A stretch of 64,000 nt of DNA, from the NCBI RefSeq assembly GCF_016587415.1, contig NZ_BNJI01000002.1:186001-250000 (forward strand), in the 5' to 3' direction. This DNA is from Ktedonobacter sp. SOSP1-85. GTDB lineage: Bacteria > Chloroflexota > Ktedonobacteria > Ktedonobacterales > Ktedonobacteraceae. Shown here in pieces: positions 36,473 to 45,381 of the stretch (the first letter of the stretch is position 1; each line of letters begins with the position of its first letter). The notes beneath the pieces were generated by a model, which was not told the origin of the DNA, searched no databases, and saw only the letters and a program-made list of their open reading frames with translations. A program made the position numbers and the translations under genes.

Positions 36473-36886
36473 CCCCTCCTGGCCTTCCTTCGCGTAACCG
36501 GATTACGGCGGCACGAAGTGAGAATGCTGCACGTTGCACACATTCAGGAGCAGCCAGATGGACATGTCGTAATTCATGTGCAGGGGAAGGGCGGAAAAGT
36601 GCGCCAGGTCCCGGTCATATTAGGGCAAGAAGCAACCGTGCTCAGCCTGGTGCAAGGCAGGAACGAGGAAGAAAAGGTCTTTCCCCATATCTCCAGTCAC
36701 CTCGATATCCATGCCTACCGGCGGCAGTATGCGCAGACACTCTATCGAGAACTCTCGGGACTGCCCCTTCCACCTTCCGCTGGTCGGCTTCCACGCGGCA
36801 TTCTCGACGAGCAGGCCATCCTGGCCGTCTCACGAGCGATTGGGCATAACCGACGAGATGTGGTCCTGACCTACTACCTGCGTTAA
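36473..36886 (+). pseudogene. Tyrosine recombinase, catalytic C-terminal domain only
   Basis: The open frame starts after a TAG and reads LLAFLRVTGLRRHEVRMLHV, then VIHVQGKGGKVRQVPVILG, DIHAYRRQYAQTLYR and RAIGHNRRDVVLTYYLR. The full catalytic set is in place: Arg in TGLRRHE, Lys in GKGGK, HxxR, the GHxR motif and the final Tyr. The N-terminal core-binding domain is missing. A remnant of an XerC/phage integrase-like gene; GTG at 36518 could start a 122-residue product. Confidence 0.78.
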
Positions 36887-37134
36887 TCACGATACCATTC
36901 CAGGAACGACAAGGTTCCTGTTCATATACATTTCCATTCACTGGCTCATCGGGTGCGGCAAGTTTTTTTGCGCGCCCAGAAGGCCTATGGGCAGAGGATT
37001 GTTGAAAAGGAGAATTCAGTCCCAATGGGCAAAACCGTGCAAGATTCCATCAACCTGAGTACGATTGACGCATCAGCCTCCCTCATCCTATCATTTCTCA
37101 CAAGATGAGGAAGGCGAATCACACAGAAAATTGT

Positions 37135-37623
37135 CTAGCTGAGCTTCGTATACGTGACATCGAAGTCGTGCTCCCACGTGGAACCATCACGTGATTTCTC
37201 CCAGCAGGCAGTGATCGTTTTGCCGTTCTGGTTTACTGTGCCCTCATAGCGCTGCCAGAATCCTGGGGCTTCTCTCCACATCTTCCACACACCTTCCGAG
37301 AAGCTCATCCCATAGATCCTCGAAACGCTTCGCGAGTCATAGTAGAGCACGGTATAGTTTGGAGCCGATTCATCTCGACCGATGAGCCAAAGGGCAGCGG
37401 GCGCGCTTGGTGGTTTGTCGCCCATGCGCATCAGCAAAAAAGCTCCGTTCTGCACCCATTCGAAAGAGATTGATCCTTTTGCTGTATCGGATGGGTGAGG
37501 AAGAAAAGATGCATTGGAAAGTTCCATTGTCCAATCGCCAACCAATCCTTCAAGAGATTTGAGTGCAGGGTTTGGCTGAGACGGAGGTGTCTTCTCTTGT
37601 GCATGAGTAAATTCATCTGTCAT
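37135..37623 (-). CDS. DUF1579-like lipocalin-fold protein
   Basis: 162 residues, AAAGGAAAAGGAGAAAACC before the ATG. LKSLEGLVGDWTMELSNASF at residues 22-41 is the typical first strand (GxW), followed by beta strands GSISFEWVQNGAFLLMRMG, YTVLYYDSRSVSRIYGM, WKMWREAPGFWQRYEGTVN and KTITACWEKSRDGSTWEHDF. The family is a ten-strand barrel of unknown, possibly ligand-binding, function. Stands alone. Confidence 0.8.
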   Translation of the reverse strand: MTDEFTHAQEKTPPSQPNPALKSLEGLVGDWTMELSNASFLPHPSDTAKGSISFEWVQNGAFLLMRMGDKPPSAPAALWLIGRDESAPNYTVLYYDSRSVSRIYGMSFSEGVWKMWREAPGFWQRYEGTVNQNGKTITACWEKSRDGSTWEHDFDVTYTKLS

Positions 37624-37902
37624 CCGGTTTTCTCCTTTTCCTTTCAGAGGGGACAGCTATTGCACAGATAACCCTAGTATAGGGCAGGAAAAACCGAAAA
37701 ACTTCTTCTGTTTTGCTCTCATCAGCAGAGGGCTCGCATCATGTCGAAGTTAGCTTGCCCTGTCAGTTCGCTGCTGAAAGGAGGCCTCTCCGCGTATCGA
37801 TGCGAGGTGCACATTCCTGCCAATGCAACAGGTTATAAGGTGCATGAAATTGGGAGTAAGATCCTGAACGTTTCGAGCGCTTGACGATCTCAACAAACGG
37901 AC

Positions 37903-38022
37903 CAGCCTGTTGAAAAACCCTCCGATGGATGAGTATACCTGACAATTACACTACTATTCACGCTCAGATTTTACACGCCACCTGTAAAATGATGAGCTAA
38001 TTCGGACTTTTTCAACAGGCTG
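37903..38022. repeat. 120-bp MITE-like element with 15-bp perfect inverted ends
   Basis: CAGCCTGTTGAAAAA (37903-37917) and TTTTTCAACAGGCTG (38008-38022) are exact inverted repeats. The interior is AT-rich and non-coding. Ends of this kind are common for DDE transposon derivatives. I found no clear target duplication. The flanks, 37624-37902 and 38023-38228, show no gene. Confidence 0.6.
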
Positions 38023-38232
38023 CGGTCGATTTTGCAACTTGTCAGTCTTCGTGCGCAGAAATGAGCTATGAACTGGTGTCAGTCGAATGCCGCCGCCAAG
38101 GTCACCCTGCAAACGGATCTGCTCAACGACGATTGGGCTATCCCTCAGTGGTTGCGCGCTTTTCCTTCGCCACCAGCCTTTTAATAGATATCCCCAAAGA
38201 AGGGTCGATTCTGACCTCCTTTGAGGATATAC

Positions 38233-38248
38233 TGTCTCTATCGAGACA
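38233..38248. promoter_or_regulatory. Palindromic operator candidate before the VOC gene
   Basis: TGTCTC TATC GAGACA, 18 bases before the start of the VOC gene and overlapping a TATACT hexamer (38228-38233). Position over a probable -10 suggests repression by an unknown dimeric regulator. Confidence 0.45.
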
Positions 38249-38266
38249 ATATAGAAGGAGTACAAT

Positions 38267-38803
38267 ATGACGACACTACCAAAGAACGTGCAACCAATCC
38301 CTGATGGCTATCATAGCGTGACGCCGTGGATCATTTCACGAGACACGGCTCAGCTCCTTGATTTCATAAGCAAAGCATTTGGCGCGCAGGAATTGGGACG
38401 GGTCTACAACGAGGATGGCACCATCGGTCATGCCGAAGCCAAAATTGGCGACAGCATCGTTATGGCCTTTGATGCGCAAGAGGGATGGCCTGTTACTCCT
38501 TGCTTCCTGCGCCTCTACGTCCCCGATGGGGATGCCGTGTATCAGCAAGCGCTTGCTGCTGGAGCGACCGCGGTCTCCGAGATGACTACCCTGGCCTTTG
38601 GCGACCGCGTGGGACGCGTCCGCGACCCCTTTGGTCATTTGTGGTGGATTCAGACCCGCCTGGAAAACCTCACCCTTGAGGAAATGGCAAAACGTGCCGC
38701 AGAGCCGCAGTATCGCGAAGCGATGCGCTCTTTTCAAGCATCTCTTGATCAGGAGATGAAGCACCGAAGCGAAGCCGAAAGCCACATGGGTGCCTCTCGA
38801 TGA
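38267..38803 (+). CDS. VOC-superfamily (glyoxalase/PhnB-like) protein
   Basis: 178 residues with GAAGGAGTACAAT upstream. PhnB-like pattern: VTPWIISRDTAQLLDFISKA at the start, VYNEDGTIGHAEAKIGDSIV, LYVPDGDAVYQQALAAGATA and VGRVRDPFGHLWWIQTR. Metal-ligand candidates are His in GHAEAKIGD and Glu/His later. Some relatives detoxify electrophiles or confer drug resistance. Its stop overlaps the next ATG by four bases (ATGA), so the two genes are translationally coupled. Confidence 0.9.
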   Translation: MTTLPKNVQPIPDGYHSVTPWIISRDTAQLLDFISKAFGAQELGRVYNEDGTIGHAEAKIGDSIVMAFDAQEGWPVTPCFLRLYVPDGDAVYQQALAAGATAVSEMTTLAFGDRVGRVRDPFGHLWWIQTRLENLTLEEMAKRAAEPQYREAMRSFQASLDQEMKHRSEAESHMGASR

Positions 38804-39975
38804 TGCGATCAACAACAGGGGAACTCTCCCTCTCATGGAGCCAGGTGACTGCTCGTAGACTAGTTCGCCAAGGGCTCGACATCCCCTCACAGAGCGCTCG
38901 ACCAGCAGATATCGTGAGAGCGCTCTGTGGAGCGCACGCTCAGGTAGTATCTGCGGCCTTCTGGTCCATCGGGCTACGAGGTACCTCTCTCACCTCGACA
39001 GAGGTCAAAGATGCCCTGTGGACCGAACATAGCTTGGTCAAAACATTCGGCCCACGCGGCACGGTTCACCTGCTCGCGACACAAGATCTGCCTCTATGGG
39101 CTGGTGCGCTTTCAGCGATACCTCCGTCCCACAACGGTCATCGCAAAGAGGTACGACTTACTCCCGAGCAAACCGATGAGGTCATCAAGGCCATTGCTGC
39201 CGCGCTTGTCGATACCGAGTTAACCATTGACGAACTGAGCGATGCGGTGATTGCTGCCACCGGCCCCTGGGCTGGCGAGCGGGTCATGCCTGCTTTCAAC
39301 GATATGTGGCCTCGCTGGCGCATGGCTCTAGCTCAGGCTGGCTTTCGCGGCGCGCTGTGCTTTGGCCCCAATCGAGGTACCAAAGTCACCTACACCAGTC
39401 CGCGAAGGTTTCTCCCAGCATTTGCTCCCCTGGAAGAACGAAGAGCGCTCGTTTGGCTGCTCAAGAGCTATCTCTCTGCCTATGGGCCAGCCACACCTCA
39501 GCACTTCGCACAGTGGCTGAACGCCCCACGGAGTTGGGCAAGGGAGCTATTCAACGCTCTTTCTGATGAACTTGAGGAAGTTTCAGTCAACGGCAGTCTG
39601 GCATGGGTGGTGGCTGGAGATACCGCCTTCCCGTCCAGTTCGCTTCAAAGCGTCCGGCTCCTTCCCTACTTCGACGCCTATATTGTCGGCAGCCAATCGC
39701 GGGAGCTGCTCTTTCCCGGACAAGCCGCCCAACGTGCTTTGACTCCGAGTGGACAGGCGGGAAACTACCCGGTGCTCCTCATCAATGGAATTGTCGCAGG
39801 GGTCTGGCATCAACGGCGCTCTGGCCGCTGGCTTGATATTACCGTAGAACCATTTGACCAACTCACCGCAATTCAACGCCACGAACTCGATGGGCAGGTA
39901 GAGCGTATGGGAGCGTTTCTCAATACTCAACCTCGATTGACTCTTGGTCCAGTCATTGCAGGCGCACATGCATGA
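38800..39975 (+). CDS. Winged-helix DNA-binding protein of the HTH_42/AlkX group
   Basis: 391 residues. LSWSQVTARRLVRQGL starts the family, then ADIVRALCGAHAQVVSAAFW, LVKTFGPRGTVHLLATQDLP, and later RGALCFGPNRGTKVTYTSPR, LPYFDAYIVGSQSRELLFPG and GVWHQRRSGRWLDITVEPFD. The family consists of tandem winged helices related to the DNA glycosylases AlkX/AlkZ; whether this one has glycosylase activity is not visible. Coupled to the VOC gene, which hints at a joint role in resisting a DNA-damaging or electrophilic compound. Confidence 0.85.
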   Translation: MMRSTTGELSLSWSQVTARRLVRQGLDIPSQSARPADIVRALCGAHAQVVSAAFWSIGLRGTSLTSTEVKDALWTEHSLVKTFGPRGTVHLLATQDLPLWAGALSAIPPSHNGHRKEVRLTPEQTDEVIKAIAAALVDTELTIDELSDAVIAATGPWAGERVMPAFNDMWPRWRMALAQAGFRGALCFGPNRGTKVTYTSPRRFLPAFAPLEERRALVWLLKSYLSAYGPATPQHFAQWLNAPRSWARELFNALSDELEEVSVNGSLAWVVAGDTAFPSSSLQSVRLLPYFDAYIVGSQSRELLFPGQAAQRALTPSGQAGNYPVLLINGIVAGVWHQRRSGRWLDITVEPFDQLTAIQRHELDGQVERMGAFLNTQPRLTLGPVIAGAHA

Positions 39976-40411
39976 GTATGCGGCTATCCCATTGTCGAGG
40001 AAGCCTTTGCTTGCTTGATAATGGGACAGGCATACAAGAAGTTTGAATGTGGGATGCAACAAACGAAGGTTTAGCCGCAATACCCAATCAGGCTCAACCT
40101 CCACTAATGCGGCCGCGACCGTCGTCGAGACGCGAAATTTGGCTGAGTCAACGACTCTCACACGTCTCTTCTGTGCTTGCTTTTGAGAAAGCTCTTCCTC
40201 TTCTGAGTGTATTCGTGCGCAAAGCGTTTCACATCTGTGAAACAACTGTAATTTTCTCAGCATGTGAAAGATAGATACGTCAGGTAGAATAACGTACGGG
40301 GCATCTCGTGCTGATAGTATGCGTCGCGAAATGGAGGTACTGAGCCCACTGCACAAGTCAATATTTCATAGCAGTGTGGTACTGTGGGAGCTGCGCTGCT
40401 AAAGCACGCGC
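39976..40411. other. Intergenic stretch, nothing recognised
   Basis: No frame with start, ribosome site and domain on either strand. A small hairpin TTTCACATCTGTGAAA lies at about 40229-40244. Confidence 0.4.
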
Positions 40412-40576
40412 TTATACCATCTCCGGGTAATGGGTGATCAAAAAAGGGAGTGGAGGCTGTTCCCAGCGCACCGTCCCATCTCTTTTGTAAATCACGGCTA
40501 TCAAGGTTTTGGGGTCAGTACAGATCAAATGGCGAGGAGTTGCGTCAAAATCCTCGCCCGATGGTTTCTCAATTTC
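40412..40576 (-). pseudogene. C-terminal scrap of an unknown protein
   Basis: Reading leftward from 40576 the frame gives EKPSGEDFDATPRHLICTDP, then KTLIAVIYKRDGTVRWEQPP and LPFLITHYPEMV before TAA. Composition and strand alternation look like real protein, but there is no start codon; a TAA lies just before. Family not recognised. Confidence 0.3.
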
Positions 40577-40604
40577 TTATGAGAGGAGAGGTGCGGCTGC
40601 TCAA

Positions 40605-41426
40605 CTATTCCTGTGCTTGCCTTCCGCCAAGAAAAGGAGAAAGAACTGGGAGCAGCAGATCAGGTTGGTCGACAATGTTGTAATGGGTAGCGCCAGGCAA
40701 GATGGCGAGTTGTGAGGGGATGAGGTTTTCACCACTCCAACCGGCATCCTTCAAGCCACCGCCAAGGAGGTGGAAAAACTCGGCGGCGTGCGAGGGAGGA
40801 AATGAATCCGAGTCGCCAGCGATAATTAAGGTTGGAGTTTTCAAGGCGGAAACACTGTCTCTCCAATCATAATCCCGACTCATGGCTTCCCTCATGGTGG
40901 CGACAAAGCGGAAAAAATCTTCTGGCTTTGGTGCGACACGCATATAGGCTTCGTACATGGGAGTCCCAACGAGGGATTCGGGATCGATGGCTGCCATGCC
41001 TGCTAGAATTTCGGGATACCAGCCGGTTCGTTTGAAGGGAATAGAGATCACGACGAGTTTGTTGACGCGTTCTGGATGGCGAATGGCGGTCTGGAGCGCC
41101 ACGATGCCCCCAAGAGAGTAGCCAAGAAGATCGGCTGTTGCGAGTCCGAGATGCTCTATCAGACCCACGATGTCATCGGCCATATGCTCAAATAGGAAAG
41201 GGCGATCGGTGAGGGCTGTACGCCCGTGCCCGTACAAATCGACTCCGATGACCTGGTGGTTCTGAGTGAGCGCGGGAGAAAGAGCGGCGAACATATCAAA
41301 GGTTCCAAAACCACCATGCAGCATGATTAACGGCGAGCCCGTGCCATGAAGCTCATAGTAAAGATTGATCCCGTTGACAGGAGCGTATTTTCCTGCTGGA
41401 TGGTTCATATTGGATGGCGTTGTCAT
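40605..41426 (-). CDS. Alpha/beta-hydrolase
   Basis: 273 residues from the ATG at 41426 (GAGGAG ten bases upstream). LIMLHGGFGTFDMF oxyanion region, VIGVDLYGHGRTALTDRP, nucleophile Ser in LLGYSLGGIVALQ, acid Asp in LIIAGDSDSFPPSH, His in LPGATHYNI. Complete triad, typical length, no signal peptide. Similar to many homologues annotated as esterases or haloperoxidase-like; substrate unknown. Confidence 0.9.
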   Translation of the reverse strand: MTTPSNMNHPAGKYAPVNGINLYYELHGTGSPLIMLHGGFGTFDMFAALSPALTQNHQVIGVDLYGHGRTALTDRPFLFEHMADDIVGLIEHLGLATADLLGYSLGGIVALQTAIRHPERVNKLVVISIPFKRTGWYPEILAGMAAIDPESLVGTPMYEAYMRVAPKPEDFFRFVATMREAMSRDYDWRDSVSALKTPTLIIAGDSDSFPPSHAAEFFHLLGGGLKDAGWSGENLIPSQLAILPGATHYNIVDQPDLLLPVLSPFLGGRQAQE

Positions 41427-41593
41427 GAGCAAAAACTCCTCGATTTTTGTGTAATGACAGGCGTGCTTACAAGATGCCACGCACCTATTCTACCGCCTTG
41501 GAAAGAAGAAAACTTCTCCCATCTTGCCCTTCTTGCACATACATACCAGGCACGCATTGCTCCACCAGGCACCTCGCTCGGAGGGTAAGGAAG

Positions 41594-42224
41594 TCACCTC
41601 AGCATCGCGAACGTAGTAGGCCACCAGTGGAAAAGTGTAGCGCGACGTAGATATGCTGGATCGTTTTGAAGGGTGACACAGCGCGCAGCTTGCACTTCTT
41701 GCAGTTCATCCAGCATCTTGAAGTGACGATTGGCGATAGCCTCATTGGAGAGTGGCCAAAGGCGCTCGCAGGGCTGCAACTCTGGTGAGTAAGGTGGCAG
41801 AAACACCAGATGGATGCCGTCAGGAATCACCAGCGTCTGACTGCTATGCCAGCCGGCACCATCCCTGACCCTGGATGATGCGCCGATCAGGGCCAGTCCA
41901 CAATCCACCATCAGGAGAGATTTGCTCAAGCAATTGGCGTAACTGATGCTTTTGTCCGCTGGAAAGAAGAGCTGGAGCGCCTGCGTTCTGTTTCCGCTGA
42001 TCGGCAAGTACCTGCGGCCCACCTTGGTTGTAGCGACGAGCAAGTATCCGAATCCAGTTAGCACAGTAGCCGGTGCTCTCTGTCACCTCCCTGACGCGTT
42101 TCCCCTGAGCCAGCAGCCAGATGATCTGAAAGTGACTGCGTTCGACAGGGCAGGCTGCCTTTCGGTAACGATTCTCCAGTTCATCAATACTGATGTGCGC
42201 AGCAATGCAGACATATTTGGGCAC
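41594..42224 (-). pseudogene. IS630-family transposase with central deletion
   Basis: The N-terminus (ISIDELENRYRKAACPVERS, then NWIRILARRYNQGGPQVLAD) ends at GGLWTGP and fuses out of frame to the C-terminal part (GAGWHSSQTLVIPDGIHLVF then LPPYSPELQPCERLWPLSNE and TLFHWWPTTFAMLR). The lost middle carries the first two catalytic acids. Related to the neighbouring copy at 42372-43438 but on the opposite strand. Confidence 0.85.
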
Positions 42225-42371
42225 TGGCTTCTTCTCCTCTCAAAGTGAAACCTCTTCAAGATAAGGTTCTTCTAGCACTTCGTTTTTGGGGAAGGTCAAC
42301 AGTGCTTTTGATCATTCTTCAGTCGGATTTGGTATTATATCAAATCCGTTTAGGCCGTGTATAATGTGGGC

Positions 42372-43438
42372 ATGGCAAAAAGAGTGACAGTGAAGACGGA
42401 ACTGACAAGCGAGGAGCTTCATGAGCGTTACCGAAGCACTACTGATGCTGTTGAGCGGACGCATTGGCATATTCTGTGGTTGATGACGGAGGGCCACACC
42501 CCAAACGAGATTGCGACCATGCTTGGCTACACGGCTCGATGGATTCGGACGGTCGTCGGACGCTACAATTATGGAGGCGAAGCCGCTATCCGAGATCAGA
42601 GGCTCACCCTTCCAGGTGCCCCCTGCTTGCTCACCGTCGAACAGCAGAAAGAACTGGATCAAGCTTTAGATCAGCCTCCTGCTGATGGGGGGCTCTGGAG
42701 TGGCCCCAAAGTCGCAGCTTGGATGGCAGAGCGCCTGGGTCGCGAAGTGGACCCTCGTCGCGGCTGGGATTACTTGCAGCGGCTGGGCAGAAGCACGCGC
42801 GTGCCACGCCCACAGCATGCGCGAGAGCGACGAAGCGACACAGCAAGCTTTTAAAAAAACTCCCAGAGGAGGTCGAAAAGCTCCAACAAGCGTATCCAGA
42901 GGCGAGAGTTGAACTGTGGAGTCAGGATGAACACCGCATCGGTCTCAAACCGATCCTACGCCGTGTCTGGGCCCGAAAGGGGACCAGAGTGCGAGCAATG
43001 GTGCGACCTCGCTATCAGTGGATGTACCTCTACGGATTTGTAGAGCCAGAGAGCGGTAAGACCAGTTGGTTACTCATGCCTACCGTCAACACAACGGTCT
43101 TTTCCCTGGTTCTCTCCGCTTTTGCCCAAGAACAAGCAGTGGGACCGAACAAGCACCTGCTCCTGGTCCTGGATCAGGCAGGCTGGCACAAGAGTGCCGA
43201 TCTGGTGCTTCCTGAAGGTCTGCACTTGCTCTTCTTGCCAGCGCATTCGCCAGAGTTGCAACCAGCAGAACGCTTGTGGCCTCTCTCCAATGAACCACTT
43301 GCCAATCGGGTCTTCACTTCGCTTGACGAACTGGAACGGGTTCAGGCCGAGCGCTGTCGCTGGCTCCAAGCTCATCCTGAGTGCATTCGCGGGCGCGCCT
43401 CCTTTCATTGGTGGCCTGCTTCTCTAAACACTACTTAA
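42372..43438 (+). pseudogene. IS630-family transposase, frame disrupted
   Basis: The first part (ERTHWHILWLMTEGHTPNEI, ARWIRTVVGRYNYGGEAAIR) ends at 42854; the second, one frame back, runs from about 42851 with LPEEVEKLQQAYPEARVELW, SQDEHRIGLKPILRRVW, LLLVLDQAGWHKSADLVLPE, LPAHSPELQPAERLWPLSNE to FHWWPASLNTT. The shift region is TTTTAAAAAAA at 42849-42859. A middle stretch (SDEATQQAFKK) matches only the third frame, so two small indels are more likely than one programmed frameshift. Confidence 0.75.
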
Positions 43439-43479
43439 ACAGATTTGACATCATTCTTCGCTCATGATTCATGAGAGAC

Positions 43480-43524
43480 CAGGTTATCTAAGGTCGACAT
43501 TCCATTGTGGACCTAGATAACCTG
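43480..43524 (+). promoter_or_regulatory. Long hairpin upstream of the passenger WD40 gene
   Basis: CAGGTTATCTAAGGTC pairs with GGACCTAGATAACCTG across 13 bases with one bulge, 20 bases before the WD40 ribosome site. Preceded by the palindrome CTCATGATTCATGAG (43461-43475). Could insulate the gene from IS transcription or act as an attenuator. Confidence 0.45.
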
Positions 43525-43544
43525 CAATTTACAAGGAGGCTTTA

Positions 43545-44453
43545 ATGGTCGGTCTTCTACACCAAGTTTTGGATCCTAATAGACAGCCCATTTATGCACT
43601 GGCTTGCTCTCCTGATGGGCGATATATTGCCTTCGGAGGTGATGGATGTGAGGTACACATTTGGGATAGAGGGAATAGAGCAATAGTTTCCACCTATCAA
43701 GAACATGAGAGTAGTATTTGCGCATTGATTTGGACCCTTGATGGAACAAGATTGGTTGTTGGATATGAGAGTGGGCAGATAGATATTTTGGATACTTTGG
43801 CACAAAAGATTATTTTCTCTTATCACGGGCATAGAGAGACCATCTCAAGTTTAGCTTGTTCTCCTGATGGAGAACGAATTGCCTCTGCAAGCTATGATCA
43901 TACTGTACACATTTGGGATATTCAAACTGGACAAGTAAGAGGAATTTATGAAGAGCATATGGATGCCGTGTTTGCAGTCTCTTGGTCATCTGATGGAACA
44001 CATATAGCAAGTGGAGGCTCATACGACGATGTTGTGTATGTTTGGAAGTGGGATACTCTAGAAACCATCATTACCTATTCAGGACACGGCAGTGAGATTC
44101 GGTCTGTGGCTTGGTCACCTGATGGTCGGTACCTTGCATCTGGATCTGCTGACAAGACAGTGCAAGTGTGGAATGCGTTCACTGGCATACCTGTTTATAC
44201 TTATCGTGGACATGCCGCAAGTCCTCTAGGAAATGTCTGGTCTGTAGCCTGGTCTCCTAATGCGAAATATCTTGCCTCATCTGGCGATGATTGTACTGTG
44301 CAAATTATTGATGCACAATCAGGAAAACATGTAGTGACGTTTAATGGGCATCACGGCCATTGGTGGATTCGGTCGTTTGTCTGGTTTCCTGATAGCACTA
44401 CTCTCGCATCTAGCGATCATGAGGGAGTCTTATCAATTTGGTCTATAGCATAG
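43545..44453 (+). CDS. Stand-alone seven-bladed WD40 protein
   Basis: 302 residues, AAGGAGGCTTTA before the ATG. Seven WD40 repeats and nothing else: CSPDGRYIAFGGDGCEVHIW, LIWTLDGTRLVVGYESGQI, CSPDGERIASASYDHTVHIW, SWSSDGTHIASGGSYDDVVY, AWSPDGRYLASGSADKTVQV, AWSPNAKYLASSGDDCTVQI and VWFPDSTTLASSDHEGVLSI. Cytosolic single propeller. Its codons are clearly AT-richer than those of neighbours, and it is boxed in by IS630 sequence, so it was probably brought in by transfer. Confidence 0.9.
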   Translation: MVGLLHQVLDPNRQPIYALACSPDGRYIAFGGDGCEVHIWDRGNRAIVSTYQEHESSICALIWTLDGTRLVVGYESGQIDILDTLAQKIIFSYHGHRETISSLACSPDGERIASASYDHTVHIWDIQTGQVRGIYEEHMDAVFAVSWSSDGTHIASGGSYDDVVYVWKWDTLETIITYSGHGSEIRSVAWSPDGRYLASGSADKTVQVWNAFTGIPVYTYRGHAASPLGNVWSVAWSPNAKYLASSGDDCTVQIIDAQSGKHVVTFNGHHGHWWIRSFVWFPDSTTLASSDHEGVLSIWSIA

Positions 44454-44480
44454 TGTACATTGTGGTCTTAACCCAGAAAC

Positions 44481-44531
44481 GTGGATTTCATTGGTGGCCC
44501 TCTTTGAGACACGGCTTAAACGGATTTGATA
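44481..44531 (+). mobile_element. IS630 right-end scrap
   Basis: TTTCATTGGTGGCC followed by a terminal repeat repeats the last codons and right end of the transposase at 43404-43448. It is the better preserved of the two right ends and is followed by TA. Confidence 0.7.
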
Positions 44532-44556
44532 TTACATATGATGGCACGGCTCGACG

Positions 44557-44967
44557 CTATGGCGTTTTCAGAAGAAACTGCTGAATCACGTTTGTGCGCT
44601 GCTCTTTCTCTGTTGTGAGATCCACCATGGCCCGCGTCCATGCACGGAACTGCTGGCGGTCTGCTACGGGAATGCCCAGCAGATCAGAGATCACGGTGAG
44701 CGGCAGTGGATAGACAAAATCCGCGATGAGATCCATCGCTCCCTGCGCTTGGATGGCATCCAGCAGGTCATCGGTAATCTGTTGGATATGCGGGCGTTGG
44801 TGCTCAATCATGCGCGGGGTAAAGGCTTTGGAGACGAGATGGCGCAACCGAGTGTGGTCGGGCGGATCAACCATCAACAGCGTGCGCAGATCGAACGTTC
44901 CCCAGGTCTCATCCCGTTGCTCCTCTGATTCTGCGAGCTTGCGGCGATCCTTGGTGAAACGTAGATC
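44557..44967 (-). pseudogene. Cytochrome P450 fragment
   Basis: Central P450 part only: RFTKDRRKLAESEEQRDETW, LLMVDPPDHTRLRHLVSKAF then TPRMIEHQRPHIQQITDDLL and DLIADFVYPLPLTVISDLLG plus IPVADRQQFRAW. DPPDHTRLR is the B'-C helix signature of bacterial P450s. The N-terminus before 44967 is replaced and everything after the F helix, including the I helix and heme cysteine loop, is missing. The break lies beside the IS630 right end. Confidence 0.8.
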
Positions 44968-45168
44968 AAGGTCCAACCTTTGTGCAAACCGCTGTAGAGT
45001 TTTTACGCAAAGGCATAGCCTGTCAAGTACGCCCAGATCATAACCAGGAAGGCTACCTGGTACAAACTTCGGCCAATTCACCAGCGAGAAACCCAACCAA
45101 TTGGGGCGAGCGTCAGCTCACACTGGATCGGCAATCTTGCCTGGCTGTTGCAACAAGCTTCATAGACC

Positions 45169-45233
45169 CTTGAAGCCCGGATGGGTGGGGAGCCGTCTAC
45201 GTAAGGAGGTCACCGTGCCACACGGGCTTCAAG
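45169..45233. repeat. 11-bp inverted repeat in an otherwise empty gap
   Basis: CTTGAAGCCCG and CGGGCTTCAAG enclose 43 bases. The 285-bp gap (45097-45381) has no gene. A smaller hairpin, ACCAGG and CCTGGT, lies at about 45044-45062. I see no tRNA or intron domain fold in it. Confidence 0.35.
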
Positions 45234-45381
45234 CGCTAACCCTGGCTCTCCCGCTACCTCCATCATTCTACTCCTTGAATGAGTTGCCATCGTGCATTCT
45301 TCTGCCAATTATTATATGAGCGCTACCCCTATGAACAAGCCATTCCAGCTCGTTGCCAGCCTCCTCCCAGTGGCATCTGCG

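Larger units (their letters stand above)
42340..44529 (+). mobile_element. Putative IS630 unit carrying a WD40 passenger gene
   Basis: Left end TCAAATCCGTTTAGGCCGTG (42340-42359) and a distal right end CACGGCTTAAACGGATTTGA (44510-44529) are inverted with 19 of 20 matches, each flanked by the TA expected for IS630 targets. Between them lie the transposase, a degenerate inner right end (43429-43448, followed by CA rather than TA) and an intact WD40 gene. A second 3'-end scrap of the same IS precedes the distal end (44481-44509). Either the unit moves as one, or two copies once flanked the gene. Confidence 0.55.

Noticed and set aside
36473-36886. Active integrase of a prophage or integrative element
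   Set aside because: Only the catalytic domain is present, there is no N-terminal domain, attachment site or other phage gene nearby.
39583-40356. Long minus-strand frame opposite the winged-helix gene and beyond
   Set aside because: Most of it is antisense to a gene with clear domain support, and the part beyond 39975 has no start or ribosome site.
42849-42859. Programmed -1 frameshift site TTTTAAAAAAA in the IS630 transposase
   Set aside because: A short conserved stretch matches only the third frame, so one slip cannot restore the protein; two indels fit better.
45169-45233. GAGCCG...GGGCTTC region considered as a second group II intron domain V
   Set aside because: Length, AGC triad pairing and tetraloop do not fit, and no maturase is nearby. 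Kept only as an inverted repeat.
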